Source: DAISIL01 sp036822015 (GTDB taxonomy: Bacteria > Bacteroidota > Bacteroidia > Cytophagales > Bernardetiaceae). From it: DNA of 7,787 nucleotides. Each line of letters opens with the position of its first letter. Position 1 is the first letter of the stretch. Below the pieces are notes generated by a model, which saw only the letters and a program-made list of their open reading frames with translations, was not told the DNA's origin and made no database searches. The translations under genes were made by a program, and so were the position numbers. The stretch spans positions 1 through 7,787 of the forward strand of contig DAISIL010000097.1 of assembly GCA_036822015.1 (NCBI GenBank), read 5' to 3'. Of this stretch, positions 1 through 6,336 are shown piece by piece.

Positions 1-2440
1 ACCAGGGCTTTGACCCTTCGTCTTCTTCGTAATAACCGCTGCTCTCACCGTAGCTTCCATAGCCGCCATACCCTCCGTAGTCGCCCATAGCCTCGCGCTT
101 AACATCGTTGAGGATCAAGCCTACATTGGTGATTTTTTTCTCTTGATGCAAGCGGTTGAGGTACAGGAGCCGTTCTTTGGGGGTGTACTTCTGACGGACG
201 ATAAAAATATTGGTATCGACCCAATCCGTAACCCCGAGTGCATCGCTGACCAGTCCTACGGGGGCCGTATCCACGATGACATAATCGTAGCGTTGGCGCA
301 AGATTTGGAGCAGTTCGTTCATTCGTGCAGACATGAGTAGTTCGGCAGGGTTGGGGGGGAGTGGCCCGCAGTTGATGATGTCGAGGAAGGATTTTTCGGT
401 GGGCTGAATGACTTCTTCTAGGGTACATTTCCCGATCAGGTAGCTACTCAAGCCCTTCTCGGCACCCGCTTCTTGGATGGTATCGAGGTAGAGTTGTGGC
501 TTACGCATATCGGCCACGATCTGTATGGTTTTCTTTTGGGCGGCAGCAAAGGCGAGCGAAATATTGGCCGAGCAAAACGACTTCCCCTCTCCTGAAATGG
601 AGGAGGTAATCAAGATCACCTGCCCCTCTTGATTGATCTCTGATTTGGAGAGCATAAAAGCCAGGCTCGAGCGGATACCACGGAAGGCTTCGGCTAGGGC
701 AGACTTTGGTTTCTGGACAATCACGAGACCTTCCTTGCGGTTCTTGAAGCGCGGGGCGTGCTGTACCACACCCAGGATGGGGGCTGCCATCATACCCGAT
801 AGCTCATCGGCATCAGAAATTCGGTTGTTGAGCGAGCTGCGCACCAAAACAAAAAGTGCCGGAAAAACCAGCCCCAAAGCCAAAGCGATGATATAGTTGA
901 TCCGTGGGCGTGGCTTGATGGGAGTGCCGTTGTTTTCCAGAAACGGCGGGTCAATGACCTTGACACCAGGGGTAGCGGAGGCTTCGGAGATGCGGGCTTC
1001 GAGGCGTTTTTGGAGGAGCAGGAGATAGATTTGCTCATTGATGTCATACAAACGCTTGACGTTAATGAACTTGCGCTCGGCGGCAGGTAAGGTGCTGATC
1101 TTGACATTGACCGTCTCGAGCCGCTTCTCGACTTCCTGGATGCCGATTTCGTTGGTCTCTTTGAGGCTTTTGATCGTTCCCTGGAGGGCTTCCTTGAGGC
1201 GTTGGATTTCCATGCGATTGCGCCGCACGTTGGGGTTATCGGGGGCTTCGATACCGAGGTAGATGGTGTTTTGTTTGATTTGTGCTTCGATGAGTGCGCC
1301 CACGAGTGAGTTAAGGGTAGGATCGTTGATACCCACGGCTGATGGGCTGGTCATGTCGGCGTAAGAATCGGCGTTGGTGAGGTAGTTTTCGAGGTACTCG
1401 TAGTATTTGCGTTGGATGCTTAGCTCGGCTTTGCGGGTATCGAGTTCCTTGAACATCTGAAAGTTGAACTCGGCAGCGGGGTTGTTGCTTTCGAGCAAGT
1501 TAAAATCGCGCTTGACCCCTTCGAGGCGGGATTCTACGCTTTGGAGGGTATCGGTGATCTGTTGGAGTTGATTTTCGATGAACTCAACGGTTTGTTTGGC
1601 TGATCGTTGTTTGTCTTCGAGCTTGGCGTTGGTGTAGCTCTGAATCAGTGCCTCCAGGAAATCAATGCCAATATTTGGGACGGAGGTATTGATGGAAATA
1701 TCTCCTACCGATGAGCGTTCTTCGTTGAATAGTTTGAGGTTGCTGCTGTAACTCCTGGATAGTTCGTCGATGTTATTGAAGACAATGATGTACAGATCGT
1801 CCTCGGAGCTATCATCCTCAGAAAAGTTTTGGGGGCGCAACCGGATACTGAAGTGTGGTTCTTTGAGGGTGATGCGCTGTCCGTACTTGTATTTTTGTCC
1901 TTTCTCGATGCTTTTGGAGGTATCGGTGAGCAAAAACTCTTGTTCGTTGAGGAGTTGGATAAAGAAGGCCGGCGGCCGTCCCGAATAGCGCAGCACACTA
2001 TCCCGGGCCGCCTCCGAGTCCACGACAAAAGGCACTTCGCCTGGATAAAGCTGGCTTCGGCTCACCCGTCCCTGGCTGTAATAGGTAACCTGCATGTTTT
2101 GGTCGATCACGGCCCGCTTGACGATCGGGAAAGAGGTAATGACCCGAGCTTCGTCTTTAAAGTTGCTCTTGCCTTTGAGGAAGCTGCTCTCGTAGAGGAG
2201 GTTAGTTACGTCGCTTTTTTCATTTTCACCCTCCAGCATGATCGTTGCCTTGATCGAGTAGATCGGGGTCGTATAGCGGTTGAAGATAAAGGCCAGGGCA
2301 AGTGCTACAAAGATACTAATCACAAAAAGCCACCAGTATTGCAGCAACTTGACGAGCAGTTTCTGCAAATCGACAACATCAAGTTGGCTTTCTCTATCGG
2401 TTTGTTTAGCATCAATAACGGGTTGGGATAGATTGTTCAC
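1..2440 (-). CDS. Wzc-like polysaccharide co-polymerase / tyrosine autokinase (BY-kinase), 3' end cut by window
   Basis: Inner-membrane protein expected to set chain length in capsule or exopolysaccharide export together with the Wza-like protein encoded just upstream. 813 codons are visible and the frame runs off the window. A Wzz-type N-terminus has its first membrane helix at about residues 36-53 (WWLFVISIFVALALAF). A periplasmic region with coiled-coil stretches (about 275-345 and 405-450) and a GNVR-like segment (about 450-490) follows, then a second helix at about 515-534 after a Pro-rich lead (IKPRPR). The cytoplasmic kinase has Walker A SISGEGKS (614-621), Walker A' IVADMRKP (641-648) and Walker B VIVDTAP (721-727). 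The tail is rich in Tyr (788, 791, 794, 797, 803, 804), the usual autophosphorylation region. In Walker A' the first Asp of the DxD core is Val642. The start is GTG at 2440: the frame is closed by a stop only four codons upstream, and the next in-frame ATG lies beyond the first helix. Fusion of Wzz and kinase domains in one chain is the proteobacterial/Bacteroidota form. Confidence 0.93.
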   Translation of the reverse strand, partial: MNNLSQPVIDAKQTDRESQLDVVDLQKLLVKLLQYWWLFVISIFVALALAFIFNRYTTPIYSIKATIMLEGENEKSDVTNLLYESSFLKGKSNFKDEARVITSFPIVKRAVIDQNMQVTYYSQGRVSRSQLYPGEVPFVVDSEAARDSVLRYSGRPPAFFIQLLNEQEFLLTDTSKSIEKGQKYKYGQRITLKEPHFSIRLRPQNFSEDDSSEDDLYIIVFNNIDELSRSYSSNLKLFNEERSSVGDISINTSVPNIGIDFLEALIQSYTNAKLEDKQRSAKQTVEFIENQLQQITDTLQSVESRLEGVKRDFNLLESNNPAAEFNFQMFKELDTRKAELSIQRKYYEYLENYLTNADSYADMTSPSAVGINDPTLNSLVGALIEAQIKQNTIYLGIEAPDNPNVRRNRMEIQRLKEALQGTIKSLKETNEIGIQEVEKRLETVNVKISTLPAAERKFINVKRLYDINEQIYLLLLQKRLEARISEASATPGVKVIDPPFLENNGTPIKPRPRINYIIALALGLVFPALFVLVRSSLNNRISDADELSGMMAAPILGVVQHAPRFKNRKEGLVIVQKPKSALAEAFRGIRSSLAFMLSKSEINQEGQVILITSSISGEGKSFCSANISLAFAAAQKKTIQIVADMRKPQLYLDTIQEAGAEKGLSSYLIGKCTLEEVIQPTEKSFLDIINCGPLPPNPAELLMSARMNELLQILRQRYDYVIVDTAPVGLVSDALGVTDWVDTNIFIVRQKYTPKERLLYLNRLHQEKKITNVGLILNDVKREAMGDYGGYGGYGSYGESSGYYEEDEGSKPW

Positions 2441-2459
2441 GGCTAAAAGCGGCTAAAAG
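2440..2459 (-). repeat. Tandem 10-bp repeat across the wza-like/wzc-like junction
   Basis: Two perfect, adjacent copies of CTTTTAGCCG (minus-strand reading) fill the last codons of the export lipoprotein, its TAG stop, and the first base of the kinase GTG start. One copy supplies the stop codon and abuts the GTG. No Shine-Dalgarno sequence is seen here, which fits start by coupling to the upstream gene. A tandem repeat at such a point can slip; loss of one copy would remove the upstream stop. Confidence 0.7.
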
Positions 2460-3240
2460 TAAAAATGACATTTGAGATCAAGACCAGGCTATTGACAATC
2501 GTGGCGATGACACTGATAGCACTGCCGTTGCTTTGTATGGACTTCACCCCAGGCAAAGGCTCTAAGTAAATCGTATCTCCTGAGCGTAAGTAGAACTGTT
2601 CCGAAGAGACAAAGCCCTCTTTGGTCATATCTATCAGGTAGGTTTTTGTTTGTCCGTCTGCCTCCTGGCGCATCAGGCGTACTTTCTTGCGATTGGCGGC
2701 CAGGGTTGGTTCGCCGGCCAGAGAAAACACCTCAAAAAGGTTAATTTGTCGATCGTAGATCGGATACCGACCCGGGCGGGTGATCTCTCCCAAAATGGTT
2801 ACGTAAAAGTTGAGTAAAGTTACGCGCACCATCATATCATCAAACGACTTCAAGACCTCTTTTTGGAGCAAAAAGTTAGCCTCCTCTACCGTTAAGCCCG
2901 CCAACGGCATGGGATCTTTGATATACGGAAACTCTGCCGTGCCGTCAGGACGAATGACGTAGCCCTGCAAGAGCGGCTGCTGGGCTTCGATACCCAGATA
3001 GCGTTGCCCTTGTGGGGCAGAGATACCTATATCGACGTTCAGGTCCGTAAACTTGGGAAACTTGCTCACGTAATCCACGTAAAGCACATCTCCAGGGCGA
3101 AGCCGATGCTGATGAATATCCGTTGTAAATGACTGTTTTTCAGGGGATTCGCTTTGCAAATATACTAACTTTTCGTAAGACACACACGAACTTAACAGCG
3201 ATACTAAAAAGAGAAAAACGAGCAGTGGGCCAAAGCGCAT
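2443..3240 (-). CDS. Wza-like polysaccharide export outer-membrane lipoprotein
   Basis: 265-residue precursor of the outer-membrane polysaccharide export family. The N-terminus is a lipoprotein signal with lipobox LSSC, so Cys19 should be lipidated. A poly-export domain follows at about residues 44-142; it opens with HRLRPGDVLYVDYVSK and contains GYVIRPDGTAEFPYI. An SLBB-type domain at about 146-205 has the typical ILGEITRPGRYPIY and LAGEPTLAANRKKVRLMR segments. The C-terminus (about 241-265) is a hydrophobic stretch that could be the membrane-crossing helix seen in Wza. It is shorter than E. coli Wza, which carries an extra domain, but similar forms are common in Bacteroidota. The ATG at 3240 is chosen because it starts the signal peptide; the frame stays open upstream to 3651, but that part overlaps the divergent receptor gene and reads as non-coding. 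The stop is 2 bp before the kinase start, so the two are very probably co-transcribed and translationally coupled. Confidence 0.93.
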   Translation of the reverse strand: MRFGPLLVFLFLVSLLSSCVSYEKLVYLQSESPEKQSFTTDIHQHRLRPGDVLYVDYVSKFPKFTDLNVDIGISAPQGQRYLGIEAQQPLLQGYVIRPDGTAEFPYIKDPMPLAGLTVEEANFLLQKEVLKSFDDMMVRVTLLNFYVTILGEITRPGRYPIYDRQINLFEVFSLAGEPTLAANRKKVRLMRQEADGQTKTYLIDMTKEGFVSSEQFYLRSGDTIYLEPLPGVKSIQSNGSAISVIATIVNSLVLISNVIFTFSRF

Positions 3241-3266
3241 ACGGTTGTTTTTTCTGAAATGATCTG

Positions 3267-3274
3267 CAAAGCTA
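3267..3274 (-). promoter_or_regulatory. Possible -7 box for the polysaccharide export operon
   Basis: TAGCTTTG on the minus strand matches the Bacteroidota -7 consensus TAnnTTTG and ends 26 bp before the ATG at 3240. No TTG is found at the expected -33 distance, so the call is weak. The true promoter may lie elsewhere in 3241-3409 or further upstream. Confidence 0.3.
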
Positions 3275-3343
3275 AGGGATTCAGGGCAAAGTAAAAAATT
3301 GCCTAAGTGCGACAAAGAAGGCATTGATCGAAAAAAAATCTTA

Positions 3344-3377
3344 TTTGTAATTAGTCTAAATAATTTTTTTATCTTTG
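3344..3377 (+). promoter_or_regulatory. Bacteroidota-type promoter of the TonB-dependent receptor operon
   Basis: A -33 element TTTG (3344-3347) and a -7 element TATCTTTG (3370-3377) are separated by 22 bp, close to the known TTTG/TAnnTTTG layout used by the main sigma factor of Bacteroidota. Transcription should begin near 3384, leaving a leader of about 25 bases before the GTG at 3410. The start falls downstream of the alternative TTG codon at 3299, which supports the GTG start. Confidence 0.65.
3349..3361. promoter_or_regulatory. Palindrome between the promoter boxes, possible repressor operator
   Basis: AATTAGTCTAAAT is an imperfect palindrome around a central T (3355): TTAG and CTAA match perfectly and only one outer pair fails. 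It lies between the -33 and -7 boxes of the receptor operon, where a bound repressor would block RNA polymerase. TTAG/CTAA half-sites resemble those of DtxR-type metal regulators but the spacing is not the classical one. Any iron-responsive role is inference from the downstream genes. Confidence 0.4.
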
Positions 3378-3409
3378 TTCCCATCTTATCACCCCAAATT
3401 GCCTTTCTC

Positions 3410-5482
3410 GTGAAACGCCTTTTCTTTTGTCTTGCCTGGTGTTGGCTGGTTTGTCCCCAGGTGTTGTTTGCACAAGGGGCAGCCGATACCTTACTGCTCG
3501 AGGAGGTTGTCGTAACGGCGACCCGCAGCGAGAAACGCCTGATCGACATCCCTGTTCCGATTACCTTGATTGCTCGGGCGCAGATAGAGCAGATGGGTAG
3601 TTTGCGCCTCGGCGATGTGCTGCAAGAGCAAACGGGCTTAAACCTCATCAATGACCACGGGCAGGGACTACAAATGCAGGGCTTTGACCCAGACTACACG
3701 CTCATCCTGATCGACGGTGAACCCATCATCGGGCGCACAGCCGGTACGCTGGACTTGTCCCGTCTTGCTGTGGGCAACATCAAACAAATCGAGATCGTAC
3801 GGGGGCCCAGCTCGAGCCTTTACGGATCAGAGGCCCTGGCCGGTGTCGTCAATATCATCACCCAAGACCCCCAACAAAAAGGCGGCAGCCTCTCGGTGCG
3901 CTACGGAGCCAACCAAACCTCCGATCTGGGGCTTTCCCTGCAAACCCAGCACGAAAAGTGGGGCATCAACTTTTTCCTGAACCGCTATGCCTCCGGAGGC
4001 TATGACCTAAACCCACAGACCTTCGGACAAACCGTGGAGCCGTTCCTGACCTACACCGCCCAAAGTAAATTCAACTACGACTTCTCCGACCAGGTGAGCC
4101 TTAGCCTTTCGGGGCGTTACTTTTGGGAGCAGCAAGAGAGCCGATTTGATAGCCCGGAAGCCGTGGCAGGACAAGGAACAATCCAGGACTACAACCTCAA
4201 TCCGGTTTTGCGTTGGCAGATCAACCCCAGCTGGAAAACCCAATTTCGGACCTACCTCTCGGGCTACCACACCCAAAGCGAACTGCGCCTGCAAGACGGC
4301 AGCGAAGGCCTCTACGAAAGCACCTTTTTTGACCAGCGTTTTTTTAGGATCGAAAATCAAACCGAATGGATCGCCCAACCCGAGCATCTCTTTACCTTCG
4401 GGATCGGACAAGTCCACGAAAGCGTAGCCGCCACCCGCTACACCCAACGCCAGACTTTCCTGACCCAATATGGCTTCCTGCAATACGAGTTCGTGCCGAA
4501 CACCCGATGGAATGCCAGCCTCGGCGGACGCTTCGATAGCCACAGCGTTTATGGAACACAACTTAGCCCCAAAGCCGCCCTGCAATACAAAATATCCCCC
4601 AAAATAAGCCTCCAAGCATCAGTGGGGCAGGGCTTCAAAGCCCCAGATTTTCGGCAACTTTACCTCAACTTTACCAATGCCGTAGCCGGATATGCCGTCT
4701 TCGGGACAGAAGAACTCCCCACCATCCTGGCAGAACTTATCACCCAGGGACAAATCGCCCAGGTACTGCTCAATCCCGAGGAAATCGGAGAAATACAAGC
4801 CGAAATCTCGACCGCCTACAACGTCGGCTTTACCTGGAAGATACACCCCAAGCTACAACTCAACACCAACCTCTTCCACAATGAAGTCCAAAACCTGATC
4901 GAATCCAGGATCGTAGCCATCCGAAACAACGGGCAAAGCATTTTTAGTTACCAAAACCTCAACCACATCTTCACCCAAGGGGCAGAAAACGACCTGACCT
5001 ACTGCCCCAGCCCGCGTTGGCGACTCTCGGCTGGTTATCAATTCTTGTTGGCCAAAGACCGAGAAGTCCTCCGACAAATCGACGAAGGCGAACTCTTCGG
5101 GAGAAACCCTGATAATCAGATCGTTACCCGACTGACCAAAAAAGACTACGGCGGACTCTTTGGGCGCAGCCGCCACACGGCCAACCTCAAAATATTTTAC
5201 CAAGACCCACAGCGCGGCATCACCGCCAACTTACGGGGCATATTCAGGGGGCGATATGGCTGGGCTGATCGTAACGGTAATCTCGTCCTCGATCAAGACA
5301 ACGAATACGTAAGCGGGTTCTGGCTCTGGAACGCCGCCTTCAGCAAGACCCTTTGGAAAGACCGCCTACGCCTCCAGGCAGGATGCGATAACCTACTCAA
5401 TTTCAGGAATCCCGAGCAGATTCCGGGCATCGCGGGGAGGCTCTGGTGGTTGAGTGCCAAAGTTTCTATTCATCATCCCTAA
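3410..5482 (+). CDS. TonB-dependent outer-membrane receptor, HmuR-like (probable haem uptake)
   Basis: 690-residue precursor. The signal peptide (about 1-21) ends in QVLFA before Gln22, a good signal peptidase I site. A TonB box, EEVVVTATR, lies at residues 31-39. The plug (about 45-155) carries the typical IEIVRGPSSSLYGSEA segment at 127-142 and ends in GVVNIIT. The rest is a 22-strand barrel with a colicin I receptor/BtuB-like pattern, closing with DNLLNFRNPEQIPGIAGRLW. In the barrel, GFKAP (408-412) followed by LNPEE (454-458) is a variant of the FRAP...NPNL box of haem receptors. His83 in the plug is a possible haem contact, by loose analogy with HmuR. The HmuY-like gene 21 bp downstream is the main reason to favour haem over cobalamin or a siderophore. 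The GTG start at 3410 is chosen because it begins the signal peptide; no ATG lies upstream in frame. The last residues (AKVSIHHP) lack the usual terminal aromatic residue. Confidence 0.93.
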   Translation: MKRLFFCLAWCWLVCPQVLFAQGAADTLLLEEVVVTATRSEKRLIDIPVPITLIARAQIEQMGSLRLGDVLQEQTGLNLINDHGQGLQMQGFDPDYTLILIDGEPIIGRTAGTLDLSRLAVGNIKQIEIVRGPSSSLYGSEALAGVVNIITQDPQQKGGSLSVRYGANQTSDLGLSLQTQHEKWGINFFLNRYASGGYDLNPQTFGQTVEPFLTYTAQSKFNYDFSDQVSLSLSGRYFWEQQESRFDSPEAVAGQGTIQDYNLNPVLRWQINPSWKTQFRTYLSGYHTQSELRLQDGSEGLYESTFFDQRFFRIENQTEWIAQPEHLFTFGIGQVHESVAATRYTQRQTFLTQYGFLQYEFVPNTRWNASLGGRFDSHSVYGTQLSPKAALQYKISPKISLQASVGQGFKAPDFRQLYLNFTNAVAGYAVFGTEELPTILAELITQGQIAQVLLNPEEIGEIQAEISTAYNVGFTWKIHPKLQLNTNLFHNEVQNLIESRIVAIRNNGQSIFSYQNLNHIFTQGAENDLTYCPSPRWRLSAGYQFLLAKDREVLRQIDEGELFGRNPDNQIVTRLTKKDYGGLFGRSRHTANLKIFYQDPQRGITANLRGIFRGRYGWADRNGNLVLDQDNEYVSGFWLWNAAFSKTLWKDRLRLQAGCDNLLNFRNPEQIPGIAGRLWWLSAKVSIHHP

Positions 5483-5503
5483 CCCTTCATTTATTCAAAC
5501 CTT

Positions 5504-6136
5504 ATGAATCATCTCAAATGGACTACCCTTTTGCTCCTGGCACTTCTGTTGGGTGCTTGCAGCAGCGACGACGACGAAGCCACACCGGCAGCCGAGCCGC
5601 TAGAAGTCTTGACGGTCAATGATTTGGCCGCAGACCCCACCACGGGACGAGACCCTGACACAGGTGCGCCCATATCCAGCGGGCGATTTACCTTTTTCAG
5701 CCTACGCCAAAACGCCATCGTCGCCAACACCGACAGCGCAACAGCCAACTGGGATATTGCCTTCCGAGGAACCACCATCTGGATCAACGGCGGAGCCGTC
5801 CGTAGCGGGCAAGGAGGTGCGTACATCCACACAGGACTGTTTGACGAACTTACAAGTATTCCTGATAACCAGACGTTTGCACAAGACAACAGTACGGCTG
5901 ATCTGGCCATCCCCGCAGGGTCGGGGGCAGGTTGGTACAACTACAACCCGGGCGCCAATACCATCACGCCCATTCCTGGCCGGGTGCTGGTCATTCGCAC
6001 GGCCGACGGACGGTTTGCCAAACTCGAAATCGTGAGCTATTACAGAGGCGCACCTGCCGAGCCAACGATGATGGATCCGGCCCGCTACTACACCTTTCGC
6101 TATGCCTTTCAGCCAGACGGCAGCCGAAATTTCTAA
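5504..6136 (+). CDS. HmuY-family lipoprotein (probable surface haem-binding protein)
   Basis: 210-residue protein that partners the receptor upstream; in Porphyromonas gingivalis HmuY takes haem and hands it to HmuR. The signal peptide has lipobox LGAC with lipid Cys19. The next residues, SSDDDEA, match the Ser/Asp-rich lipoprotein export signals that send Bacteroidota lipoproteins to the cell surface. The HmuY domain covers about 35-205, with the family landmarks TANWDIAFRGTTIWINGG (80-97), the Gly-rich GQGGAYIHTG, and the final strand YYTFRYAF (195-202). The mature chain has a single His (109) and only Met189 and Met190, so it cannot bind haem by two histidines as P. gingivalis HmuY does. 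Met or Tyr ligands, or another cargo, are possible. It is almost certainly co-transcribed with the receptor and is followed by a terminator. Confidence 0.9.
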   Translation: MNHLKWTTLLLLALLLGACSSDDDEATPAAEPLEVLTVNDLAADPTTGRDPDTGAPISSGRFTFFSLRQNAIVANTDSATANWDIAFRGTTIWINGGAVRSGQGGAYIHTGLFDELTSIPDNQTFAQDNSTADLAIPAGSGAGWYNYNPGANTITPIPGRVLVIRTADGRFAKLEIVSYYRGAPAEPTMMDPARYYTFRYAFQPDGSRNF

Positions 6137-6165
6137 AATAAAAATTGGTTTTTCCTTGGAAAACT

Positions 6166-6196
6166 GTGGGGCATACGCTTATTTTGCCCCACTTTT
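6166..6196 (+). terminator. Intrinsic terminator of the receptor/HmuY operon
   Basis: A perfect 8-bp GC-rich stem, GTGGGGCA (6166-6173) with TGCCCCAC (6185-6192), encloses an 11-base loop and is followed at once by TTTT. It begins 29 bp after the HmuY-like stop and ends just before the tRNA, so it should separate the two transcripts. Confidence 0.75.
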
Positions 6197-6197
6197 A

Positions 6198-6270
6198 GCC
6201 TCCTTAGCTCAGCTGGTAGAGCGATTCACTCGTAATGAATAGGTCGTGGGTTCAAGTCCCATGGGAGGCT
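6198..6270 (+). tRNA. tRNA-Thr (anticodon CGU)
   Basis: A full 73-base cloverleaf can be drawn. The acceptor stem is 6198-6204 with 6263-6269, with one U-G pair at its base. The D stem is GCTC/GAGC (6207-6210, 6219-6222). The anticodon stem is ATTCA/TGAAT (6224-6228, 6236-6240), with loop CTCGTAA giving anticodon CGU, which reads ACG threonine codons. A five-base variable loop follows, then the T stem GTGGG/CCCAT with loop TTCAAGT. The discriminator base is U6270. CCA is not encoded. Confidence 0.97.
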
Positions 6271-6283
6271 CGGGGGTACAAAC

Positions 6284-6336
6284 AATAGCCATCTGGTCGC
6301 CTTTACCTTCGGCAGCCAGATGGCTATTTGCTTTTT
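6284..6336. terminator. Strong hairpin after the tRNA, probably a two-way terminator
   Basis: A perfect 13-bp stem, AATAGCCATCTGG (6284-6296) with CCAGATGGCTATT (6316-6328), encloses 19 bases that can form a further 3-bp GCC/GGC inner stem. On the plus strand it is followed by TGCTTTTT, a good end for the tRNA transcript. On the minus strand it starts 6 bp past the end of the SnoaL-like gene (stop at 6337-6335) and is followed by a weaker T-rich run, so it may end both converging transcripts. Confidence 0.7.

Noticed and set aside
1829..2431. Open plus-strand frame of 200 codons opposite the kinase gene
   Set aside because: It lies wholly antisense to a clear Wzz/kinase reading frame and has no recognisable domain or start signal.
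3299..3409. Upstream TTG start for the TonB-dependent receptor
   Set aside because: It precedes the predicted promoter boxes and would place 37 extra residues before a perfectly good signal peptide.
3241..3651. N-terminal extension of the Wza-like protein up to 3651
   Set aside because: It would overlap the receptor gene by over 200 bp and bury the lipoprotein signal in mid-protein; the ATG at 3240 gives a normal signal peptide.
4007..4615. Open minus-strand frame of 202 codons inside the receptor gene
   Set aside because: Antisense shadow of the beta-barrel; the receptor translation in this region is continuous and convincing.
5509..5940. Open minus-strand frame opposite the HmuY-like gene
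   Set aside because: Antisense shadow; the plus-strand protein matches a known family over its whole length.
6251..6270. Attachment site at the 3' end of the tRNA
   Set aside because: No second copy of the tRNA 3' end and no integrase gene are seen in the window.
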